Of a stretch of 12,730 bases of DNA, positions 7,509-12,730 are shown piece after piece; within the stretch, counting starts at the first letter, position 1, and the number at the start of each line of letters is the position of its first letter. Both the position numbers and the translations under genes were made by a program. Under the pieces are notes generated by a model. It was not told where the DNA came from. It was given only the letters and a program-made list of their open reading frames with translations, and made no database searches. This DNA is from Bacteroidota bacterium. Lineage in GTDB: Bacteria; Bacteroidota; Bacteroidia; Flavobacteriales; Flavobacteriaceae. Location of the stretch: positions 1 through 12,730 of the forward strand of contig JAACDD010000006.1 in assembly GCA_009937085.1 (NCBI GenBank), in the 5' to 3' direction.

Positions 7509-8978
7509 TTATAATTTTAGTTCTTGACGCAAAAATCGCGCTGTATGACTTGATTTGTGAAGTGAAACTTCCTCAGGTGTACCGGTGCAGCAAATTTCTC
7601 CACCTTTTGTTCCTCCTTCAGGGCCAATGTCTACAATATAGTCCATTTGTTTAATGACATCCAAATTATGTTCAATGATAATCATGGTATTTCCTTTGTC
7701 TACCAACTTATTAAGCACGTTCATCAGCACCCGAATATCCTCAAAATGCAAGCCTGTAGTTGGCTCATCCAAAATATAAAGCGTTTGTCCTGTATCCTTC
7801 TTTGATAATTCCGTTGCAAGTTTTATGCGTTGTGCTTCGCCACCCGAAAGGGTAGTGGATTGTTGCCCAAGCGTGATGTAACCAAGCCCAACATCTTGAA
7901 TGGTTTTTAATTTCCGATAGATTTTGGGATAGGGCTCAAAAAAACGACATGCGTCATTTATGGTCATCTCGAGTACATCGCTGATGCTTTTGTTGCGGTA
8001 TCTAATTTCTAGCGTTTCCCTGTTAAAGCGTTTACCGTAGCAGTCGTCACATTGTACGTACACATCTGGAAGGAAATTCATTTCAATGGTTTTTACACCT
8101 GCCCCTTGACAGGTTTCACACCTACCGCCTTTTACATTAAAACTAAAACGCCCGGGTTTATAGCCACGAATCATCGCCTCGGGTGTTTTGGTAAACAATT
8201 GACGAATTTCTCCAAAAACTCCTGTGTAGGTTACTGGATTACTTCTTGGCGTTCTGCCAATAGGCGCTTGGTTGATATCAATCACTTTATCGATGTGTTC
8301 TAAGCCTTTTAAAGAGGCGTAGGGCAATGGTTTTTTAACGGCCTTAAAGAAATGCTGATTTAATATGGGATAAAGCGTTTCGTTTATAAGGGTTGATTTT
8401 CCACTTCCCGAAACACCCGTAACGCCAATCATGCTTCCTAAAGGCAAGGTTAACGAGACGTTTTTTAGGTTGTTTCCTGTACAGCCATTAAGCGTTAGCT
8501 TTTTGCCGTTTCCTTTTCGTCTTTCGGTGGGAATTTCAATTTGTTTTTTACCTGTAAGGTAATCTGCTGTATCGGTTTTTAGGGTTTTTATTTTCTTTGG
8601 TGAAGATGCTGCAACCACCTCGCCGCCATGACGGCCTGCGCCAGGTCCCATGTCAATCAGATAATCTGATTTGAGCATGATGTCTTTGTCGTGTTCCACC
8701 ACAATAACAGAGTTCCCAATATCGCGCAGTTGCATGAGGGACTCAATGAGTTTTTCATTGTCACGCTGATGTAATCCAATGCTTGGCTCATCTAAAATAT
8801 ACAGTACGCCAACCAGTTGCGCACCAATTTGTGTAGCCAATCTGATGCGTTGCGCTTCGCCACCAGAAAGTGATTTTGCACTGCGGTTAAGGGATAAATA
8901 ATCCAACCCAACATCCAATAAAAACGTCAAACGTTTTTCAATTTCCAACAATACTTCATGCGCAATGGCACGTTGTTT
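7509..8978 (-). CDS. uvrA: UvrA C-terminal part, downstream of the internal stop
   Basis: Codons 453-941 of the interrupted uvrA, open from just after the TAA. The first near-cognate starts are the paired TTG codons at 8951 and 8948; there is no in-frame ATG nearby. If made, the product would hold the signature and Walker B of ATPase module I plus the whole of module II (Walker A II, zinc finger, LSGGEAQRIKLATELS, ILDEPTTGLH), but would lack Walker A I and the UvrB-binding region. It could not carry out normal UvrA function alone. Its sequence shows no decay, which argues for a very recent mutation or a base error. The TAA end lies 5 nt before the LOG gene. Confidence 0.6.
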   Translation of the reverse strand, partial: KQRAIAHEVLLEIEKRLTFLLDVGLDYLSLNRSAKSLSGGEAQRIRLATQIGAQLVGVLYILDEPSIGLHQRDNEKLIESLMQLRDIGNSVIVVEHDKDIMLKSDYLIDMGPGAGRHGGEVVAASSPKKIKTLKTDTADYLTGKKQIEIPTERRKGNGKKLTLNGCTGNNLKNVSLTLPLGSMIGVTGVSGSGKSTLINETLYPILNQHFFKAVKKPLPYASLKGLEHIDKVIDINQAPIGRTPRSNPVTYTGVFGEIRQLFTKTPEAMIRGYKPGRFSFNVKGGRCETCQGAGVKTIEMNFLPDVYVQCDDCYGKRFNRETLEIRYRNKSISDVLEMTINDACRFFEPYPKIYRKLKTIQDVGLGYITLGQQSTTLSGGEAQRIKLATELSKKDTGQTLYILDEPTTGLHFEDIRVLMNVLNKLVDKGNTMIIIEHNLDVIKQMDYIVDIGPEGGTKGGEICCTGTPEEVSLHKSSHTARFLRQELKL

Positions 8979-8981
8979 TTA
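8979..8981 (-). other. uvrA: In-frame TAA at uvrA codon 452
   Basis: The codon context on the minus strand is AAA CTG TCT TAA AAA CAA CGT. The codon lies in the variable linker before the conserved EI..RL.FLLDVGLDYLSL block. GAA, CAA or AAA could each become TAA by one substitution. TAA ends other genes here (LOG, M1-like, AcpH-like, GlmM), so a reassigned code is not indicated. Confidence 0.85.
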
Positions 8982-10334
8982 AGACAGTTTTTCGCGAATG
9001 CCCTTAACCCATTTATGTAAGGCCGCAATATCCATTTGCGTTAGGTCGGCAATGCTTTTGTCATCTATTCTGAAAAATAGCGCTTCTTTTCGCAGTCGCG
9101 CACCATGGCAGTCTGGACACGAAATTTCATCCATAAATCCTTTTGCCCAACGTTTTAGCGCACTGGTATGCCCTTCGTTGTATTGATGCTCCAAAAAGGG
9201 GACAACGCCATCGTAATCAATGCTGTATTCGCGAGTAATACCCAAGGTTTTGGACGCTACCGAAAAACGTTCGTTTCCACCATATAAGATAACATCAAGC
9301 GCTTCTTTAGGAATGGATTTTAACGCATCTGTAAGCGAAAAACGATACCGTTCCGCAATGCTGTTCATCTGCTTAAACGTCCAGTTGCTTTTTTCTGCGC
9401 CAATGGGTGCAATACCCCCAGATTTGATAGAAATGCCGTCATCAGGGATCACCTTTTTTAGGTTTACTTCGTGTTTTAGCCCTAATCCGTTGCAGGAAGG
9501 ACACATCCCTTTTGGGGAATTAAACGAAAAGGTGTTTGGCTCAGGCTCGGCGTATGAAATACCAGTGCTTGGACACATCAATTTCCGACTAAAAAAACGC
9601 GCTTTTTCCGTGTCAAAATCATACACCATAAGCATGTCATTTCCATGATACATGGCGGTTTCTATGGAGTCTGCTAGTCGCTTGCTATCGTTTTCACTTT
9701 CCTTAACGGCAAGTCGGTCAATGACAATTTCAATGTCGTGTGTTTTGTAGCGGTCTAACTTAAAGTTGGGTGATAACTCTACAAATTCACCATCGGTACG
9801 TACGCGTGTAAATCCTTGTTTGGCAATGGAAGCAAAAAGTTCGCGGTAATGCCCTTTACGAGACTGTACTACAGGGGCAAGGATGGCAATTTTTTTGCCT
9901 AAATAGGTATTTAAAATAGTGTCCTGAATTTCGGCATCCGTGTATTGCACCATTTTTTCATTGGACTGGAAACTATACGCATCTGCTGCACGTGCAAACA
10001 GCAAGCGTAAAAAGTCATACACTTCTGTAATGGTTCCCACGGTGGAGCGTGGACTTTTCCCTGTCGTTTTTTGTTCAATGGCAATTACGGGAGACAAGCC
10101 GTCAATTTTGTCCACATCGGGGCGTTCTAATCCGCCTAAAAACTGCCGTGCATAGGCAGAAAAGGTTTCAATGTAACGACGTTGTCCTTCGGCATAAATG
10201 GTATCAAAAGCCAAGGATGATTTACCACTTCCCGAAAGACCGGTAATCACGACCAGCTCGTTTCGTGGAATGGTAACGTCAATATCTTTTAGGTTGTGTA
10301 CACGTGTTCCTTGTACAACAATAGCATCTTCCAT
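8979..10334 (-). CDS. uvrA: UvrA N-terminal part, ending at the internal stop
   Basis: 451 residues from the ATG at 10334; an in-frame TTG at 10340 is less likely because the ATG is closer to family length. It contains Walker A I, the GRSSTVGT-like segment SPRSTVGTITEVYDFLRLLFAR, the UvrB-binding and insertion-domain region, and the CPDCHGARLR motif at 406. It stops before the module I signature and Walker B, so it cannot form a complete ATPase site. See the whole-gene entry for interpretation. Confidence 0.6.
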   Translation of the reverse strand: MEDAIVVQGTRVHNLKDIDVTIPRNELVVITGLSGSGKSSLAFDTIYAEGQRRYIETFSAYARQFLGGLERPDVDKIDGLSPVIAIEQKTTGKSPRSTVGTITEVYDFLRLLFARAADAYSFQSNEKMVQYTDAEIQDTILNTYLGKKIAILAPVVQSRKGHYRELFASIAKQGFTRVRTDGEFVELSPNFKLDRYKTHDIEIVIDRLAVKESENDSKRLADSIETAMYHGNDMLMVYDFDTEKARFFSRKLMCPSTGISYAEPEPNTFSFNSPKGMCPSCNGLGLKHEVNLKKVIPDDGISIKSGGIAPIGAEKSNWTFKQMNSIAERYRFSLTDALKSIPKEALDVILYGGNERFSVASKTLGITREYSIDYDGVVPFLEHQYNEGHTSALKRWAKGFMDEISCPDCHGARLRKEALFFRIDDKSIADLTQMDIAALHKWVKGIREKLS

Positions 10335-10344
10335 AGTCAATCTT

Positions 10345-10374
10345 CGAATATAGGCGATATTTCAATAAAAACAA
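10345..10374 (-). promoter_or_regulatory. uvrA promoter, -33 and -7 boxes
   Basis: On the minus strand TTG (10374-10372) is followed by a 19-nt spacer and TATATTCG (10352-10345), one base off the -7 consensus TAnnTTTG. Spacing is within the usual 17-23 nt. The box ends 10 nt before the uvrA ATG, so the leader would be only a few nt. No LexA-type operator was recognised. Confidence 0.5.
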
Positions 10375-10473
10375 TTGCTGTATCCCTTCTTTTTATAGGA
10401 TTTTCAAAAGCAGTTTTTAACAGGCTTTTTTGCTTTGTAAGTAATCTCTTATATGATTTTTTTGTCCATTTAC

Positions 10474-10552
10474 CCCCCGCTGGCGCGAGGGTTTCTCTCG
10501 TGCCAAAGAATAATAAAAAAAGGCACAAGACATAGCCTTGCGCCAGCGGGGG
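10474..10552. repeat. 79-nt imperfect palindrome (REP-like)
   Basis: One symmetry axis, at 10513, explains the whole element. The outer stem 10474-10490 pairs with 10536-10552 (17 pairs, including one G-T). A mostly unpaired 5-nt internal loop follows, then an inner stem 10496-10504 with 10522-10530 (8 of 9 pairs). The apical loop 10505-10521 is A-rich. The outer arm core CCCCGCTGGCGC is far more GC-rich than its surroundings. It lies between the AcpH-like gene and the uvrA promoter. There is no U-run after the outer stem on either strand, so it is not a standard terminator. A dispersed palindromic repeat is the likeliest identity. I think related GCGCCAGCGGGG repeats occur widely in flavobacteria, but this was not checked. 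Confidence 0.75.
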
Positions 10553-10678
10553 ATTCTATTTGTACCTGATATAGCCGTCCCCCTTGTGTTAAAAGCAGGA
10601 ATCTATGAAGAGGTACTGAACTCAAAACTTTACAATTTTGACATAGGCGTAAAAGTAGGCGTAGGCTTAAAGTTTTAA
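10553..10678 (+). pseudogene. C-terminal remnant of an outer-membrane beta-barrel protein
   Basis: The plus strand has 41 sense codons ending in TAA at 10676-10678. They read as the end of a barrel protein: VPLVLKAGIYEEVLNSKL, then YNFDIGVKVGVGLKF. Alternating hydrophobic residues and a terminal Phe are the outer-membrane C-terminal strand signature. The frame is open only back to a stop near 10514, inside the palindrome, and no start or N-terminal part is present. The readable part begins exactly where the 79-nt palindrome ends at 10552. Its stop overlaps the stop of the convergent AcpH-like gene by 2 nt. It is probably a leftover of a gene truncated by deletion or by arrival of the palindrome. 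The protein subfamily is not recognised. Confidence 0.55.
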
Positions 10679-11259
10679 GTCGTTTTCTTTTTAAAGGCGT
10701 CACAATGCAGTTGCAAATCGGGATAAAAACGGGTAAACCCATCATGTAAGGTATCGTAATGTATTGCTAAACTTTTTGCACCATCTGTAAGTTCGGTCAA
10801 CCCGCTGCGATGTGCCATTTTTTGTAGAATATACGCAATGCCCTCTTGGGTTTGGTATTTTGCCAACCAATCCTGTGAAACCATTCCCGCCAAATAACGC
10901 TGTGCTGTATGTGGTAAAACGGATTCGTGTTTTTGAAGTATGGGCTGCACCTTTGCAATAAATACTGAAAGCGATTCATCGTAATGCGCATCAAAATGCT
11001 TTGCTAAATAATGATCGTAAAACACATCCATAAGCACACGTGCCAAATGGCGGTGTTTGGAAAAAAGTAACTGCCGTAGTGCTATGGTAACATTGTGTTT
11101 ATCTGTAAAGCTGTCAATACTTCTGTGCATGGCAACACCCGCTTGAATAGCTGCAGAAAACGCAGGTAAATCTTTATTTCTTACATGATCCCCGATAAAA
11201 TTCCCTACCACCAATCCCGCGTTGGGATAGGCTAGGGCGAGGTGTGCTAAATAATTCAT
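10675..11259 (-). CDS. Acyl carrier protein phosphodiesterase (AcpH/DUF479 family)
   Basis: 194 aa, matching the ACP phosphodiesterase family in length and layout. AcpH removes 4'-phosphopantetheine from holo-ACP, so it acts in the cytoplasm on fatty-acid or polyketide carrier turnover. Seen in the sequence: N-terminal MNYLAHLALAYPN; VVGNFIGDHVRN near residue 18; GVAMHRSIDSFTDKH near 41-55; and DVFYDHYLAKHF around 78-90, giving the His/Asp-rich all-helical metal site of this HD-like family. The ATG at 11259 opens with the family's canonical MNYLAHL. It diverges from glmM across 38 nt. Its 3' end touches the barrel remnant on the other strand. The family also contains uncharacterised members, so the substrate is inferred. 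Confidence 0.83.
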   Translation of the reverse strand: MNYLAHLALAYPNAGLVVGNFIGDHVRNKDLPAFSAAIQAGVAMHRSIDSFTDKHNVTIALRQLLFSKHRHLARVLMDVFYDHYLAKHFDAHYDESLSVFIAKVQPILQKHESVLPHTAQRYLAGMVSQDWLAKYQTQEGIAYILQKMAHRSGLTELTDGAKSLAIHYDTLHDGFTRFYPDLQLHCDAFKKKTT

Positions 11260-11276
11260 CGGTGCGTGCTTATGTG

Positions 11277-11298
11277 TATATTTGCCAAAACAAAAGTA
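11277..11298. promoter_or_regulatory. Overlapping divergent -7 boxes, glmM and AcpH-like gene
   Basis: In the 38-nt gap, plus-strand TATATTTG (11277-11284) lies 13 nt before the glmM ATG. Minus-strand TACTTTTG (11298-11291) lies 31 nt before the ATG at 11259. Both match TAnnTTTG exactly. They are 6 nt apart, so polymerase footprints would overlap. The minus-strand box includes the first base of the glmM start codon. No clear -33 TTG was found for either. Confidence 0.5.
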
Positions 11299-12686
11299 TG
11301 ACTTTAATTGCGTCTGTTTCGGGAATTCGCGGTACGATTGGCGGCGAAGTAAAAACGAATCTCACTCCTGTGGATGTTGTCGCTTTTGCGGCTGCTTATG
11401 GCAGTTGGTTGACTTCAACCACAAACACCGCCTGTACGGTTGTCGTGGGACGTGATGCGCGTATCTCCGGCCCTATGGTGCAGCAATTGGTACAACAAAC
11501 GCTTATCGGCTTGGGAATCAATGTGATTGATGTGGGACTTTCCACAACACCCACGGTAGAAATGGAAGTAGTGCGCCAACACGCGCAAGGGGGGATTATT
11601 CTTACAGCGAGTCATAACCCAAAACAATGGAACGCATTAAAATTACTTAACAGTAAAGGAGAGTTCATCAGCAGCGATGACGGCAAAGCCCTTATGCAAC
11701 ACCTTGAGGCACAGTCCTACGATTTTGCTTCGGTGGATGATCTTGGTACCATATCAACGGTTGACGATGCACTTGAAGCGCATATTGATGCGATTTTAGC
11801 CTTAGACTTGGTGGATGTTGATGCGATTCAGGCCGCCCAATTTTCGGTAGTGGTAGATGGTGTGAATTCTTCTGGAGGTGTGGCTGTTCCCATGTTATTA
11901 GATAGACTTGGTGTAAAGACGACCAAAATTCACTGCACACCAAACGGCGATTTTCCACATAACCCTGAGCCATTAAAAGAACATTTAACCGATTTGACAA
12001 CGGCGGTTTTAGACAACAATGCAGCTGTTGGTATTGCCGTTGATCCAGATGTTGATCGGTTGGTATTTATGGACGAAAACGGGGTGCTTTTTGGCGAAGA
12101 ATACACCTTGGTTGCTTGTTCGGATTATGTGCTTGCACATCAAAAAAGCGCGGTAGTTTCCAATCTTTCTTCCAGTAGAGCCTTGGCTGACTTGGCGCAA
12201 CACCACGGGGTAGATTATCATGCTAGCGCAGTAGGCGAGGTGCATGTGGTAGAAAAAATGAAAGCTGTAAATGCCGTTATTGGCGGCGAAGGAAATGGCG
12301 GGATTATTCTGCCCGAGTTACATTATGGTAGAGATGCCCTTGTTGGCATTGCGTTGTTTCTAAGCTTTTTGGCTAAAGAAGCCGTAACGGTTTCCAATCT
12401 TAAAAAGCGATATAGTAACTATGTTATGGCTAAGAAAAAAATTCAGCTATCGGAAGCATGGGACACAGATGCTTTACTAGCAGCTGTTGCGGATACGTTT
12501 AAAAACGAACGTGTTACGACTATTGACGGCGTGAAAATTGACTTTGATGATGCATGGATTCATTTGCGTAAATCAAATACTGAACCGATAATTCGGCTAT
12601 ACGCTGAGGCGTCAGACGATCAACGTATAGATGCACAAGTCGATAAAATAGAAAAGGCTATTGCGGCTTTTGTCGCATCAACTTAA
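11298..12686 (+). CDS. glmM: Phosphoglucosamine mutase
   Basis: 462 aa, alpha-D-phosphohexomutase superfamily. GlmM interconverts glucosamine 6-phosphate and glucosamine 1-phosphate for UDP-GlcNAc, feeding peptidoglycan and lipopolysaccharide. All four domain signatures are visible: N-terminal SGIRGTIGG; the phosphoserine loop TASHNPKQWNALK with S105; the metal loop DPDVDR with D249, D251 and D253; the sugar-specificity loop GEGNGG with E331; and the phosphate-binding loop RKSNTEPIIR from R424. The frame is open back to 11244, but the ATG at 11298 gives the usual MTLIxSxSGIRGT start and sits properly downstream of the -7 box. Phosphomannomutase activity is the main alternative, since DPDVDR is not the DGDGDR of proteobacterial GlmM. 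From memory, the Bacteroidota proteins of this type are annotated GlmM. The TAA end overlaps the next, convergent gene. Confidence 0.88.
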   Translation: MTLIASVSGIRGTIGGEVKTNLTPVDVVAFAAAYGSWLTSTTNTACTVVVGRDARISGPMVQQLVQQTLIGLGINVIDVGLSTTPTVEMEVVRQHAQGGIILTASHNPKQWNALKLLNSKGEFISSDDGKALMQHLEAQSYDFASVDDLGTISTVDDALEAHIDAILALDLVDVDAIQAAQFSVVVDGVNSSGGVAVPMLLDRLGVKTTKIHCTPNGDFPHNPEPLKEHLTDLTTAVLDNNAAVGIAVDPDVDRLVFMDENGVLFGEEYTLVACSDYVLAHQKSAVVSNLSSSRALADLAQHHGVDYHASAVGEVHVVEKMKAVNAVIGGEGNGGIILPELHYGRDALVGIALFLSFLAKEAVTVSNLKKRYSNYVMAKKKIQLSEAWDTDALLAAVADTFKNERVTTIDGVKIDFDDAWIHLRKSNTEPIIRLYAEASDDQRIDAQVDKIEKAIAAFVAST

Positions 12687-12730
12687 AGCGATTGTGCGTC
12701 CAGAAATATTGCGTTGGATCTTCACTTATT
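12658..12730 (-). CDS. LpxL/HtrB-like lysophospholipid acyltransferase, C-terminal fragment
   Basis: The last 24 codons of a gene entering from the right edge on the minus strand. It reads ISEDPTQYFWTHNRFK, then LMRQKPQ and TAG at 12660-12658. The (N/D)P-x-Q-(Y/W)-x-W-(T/S)-H-x-R-(F/W)-K pattern is the C-terminal hallmark of the lipid A late acyltransferase family, inner-membrane enzymes that add a secondary acyl chain to lipid A precursors. The gene ends inside glmM, overlapping it tail-to-tail by 29 nt. Only the C-terminus is visible, so the active-site HX4D/E motif cannot be checked. Confidence 0.65.
   Translation of the reverse strand, partial: ISEDPTQYFWTHNRFKLMRQKPQ

Larger units (their letters stand above)
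7509..10334 (-). pseudogene. uvrA: uvrA, excision nuclease subunit A, interrupted by an in-frame stop
   Basis: UvrA is the damage-recognition ATPase of nucleotide excision repair, acting as a dimer that loads UvrB. The locus is 941 codons from the ATG at 10334, the normal family length. Every expected element is present in one frame: Walker A I GLSGSGKSS (32-40), zinc-related cysteines (254, 278, 281, 406, 409), LSGGE I (489-493), Walker B I ILDEPS (D515/E516), Walker A II GVSGSGKST (640-648), the C-terminal zinc finger C739xxC742...C762xxC765, and LSGGE II (829-833). Codon 452 is TAA (8981-8979), inside ...REKLS*KQRAIAHEV. The frame is unchanged on both sides, so this is one nonsense substitution, not an indel, and I see no other damage. 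C254 is followed by PST rather than PxC; I believe this is usual in Bacteroidota. Either recently inactivated or a sequencing error. First gene of the operon. Confidence 0.9.

Noticed and set aside
8952..8978. Frameshift as the cause of the uvrA split
   Set aside because: 10334, 8981 and 8951 are all in the same codon phase and total length is normal, so a substitution explains it without an indel.
8979..8981. Programmed readthrough or reassigned TAA
   Set aside because: TAA terminates several neighbouring genes and no recoding structure was recognised at the site. Chance mutation or base error is simpler.
10404..10434. AAAAGC / GCTTTT hairpin with a T-run as a terminator
   Set aside because: Only 6 weak AT-rich pairs with a 12-nt loop, and no plus-strand gene upstream that would need it.
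10337..10528. Small minus-strand reading frame between uvrA and the palindrome
   Set aside because: It runs through the palindrome arm and the uvrA promoter, and the predicted peptide has no recognisable pattern.
10470..10745. 91-codon minus-strand reading frame across the palindrome and barrel remnant
   Set aside because: It overlaps the end of the AcpH-like gene out of frame, and its C-terminus is just translation of the repeat arm.
1..12730. CRISPR array, tRNA, rRNA, insertion sequence or prophage
   Set aside because: No regularly spaced repeats, cloverleaf sequences, transposase or integrase reading frames were seen on either strand.

Overview
The window looks like a chromosomal housekeeping segment from a member of the Bacteroidota, most likely Flavobacteriia. 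The evidence is the gene content and the promoter style. There is a fused alpha/beta 2-oxoacid dehydrogenase E1, a signal-peptide protein with an M1-peptidase-like fold plus an outer-membrane barrel, and an HsdR_N-type small protein divergent from holA. Several starts are preceded by the Bacteroidota -7 box TAnnTTTG rather than a sigma70 -10 box, and clear Shine-Dalgarno sequences are absent.

Left part (1-1635): the first 17 codons of a family 2 glycosyltransferase (minus) overlap by 4 nt (ATGA) the end of a small HsdR_N/PD-(D/E)XK protein (minus). That gene diverges from holA (plus), the clamp-loader delta subunit. The gap between holA and the convergent E1 gene holds a branched palindromic repeat-like element.

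Centre (1636-10334, all minus strand, transcribed right to left): uvrA, a LOG-family phosphoribohydrolase, a degenerate M1-peptidase/barrel protein, then the fused E1. The spacings are 5 nt, 0 nt and 45 nt, so this reads as an operon, with an extra promoter just before E1. uvrA is full length but carries an in-frame TAA at codon 452, which splits the first ATPase module. It is either a genuine recent nonsense mutation or a base-call error.

Right part (10335-12730): a 340-nt gap holds the uvrA promoter, a 79-nt imperfect palindrome, and a coding remnant on the plus strand that reads as the last 41 codons of an outer-membrane beta-barrel protein. An AcpH-like ACP phosphodiesterase (minus) then diverges from glmM (plus), with overlapping -7 boxes in a 38-bp gap. 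The last 73 nt are the C-terminus of an LpxL/HtrB-like acyltransferase on the minus strand, overlapping the end of glmM.

I see no integrated element, CRISPR array, RNA gene, defence island or clearly new multi-gene system. The most useful oddities are: the uvrA nonsense codon; exchanged Asp/Asn metal ligands in the E1 thiamine-diphosphate motif; complete loss of zinc ligands in the M1-like protein; and the outer-membrane protein remnant abutting a palindrome.
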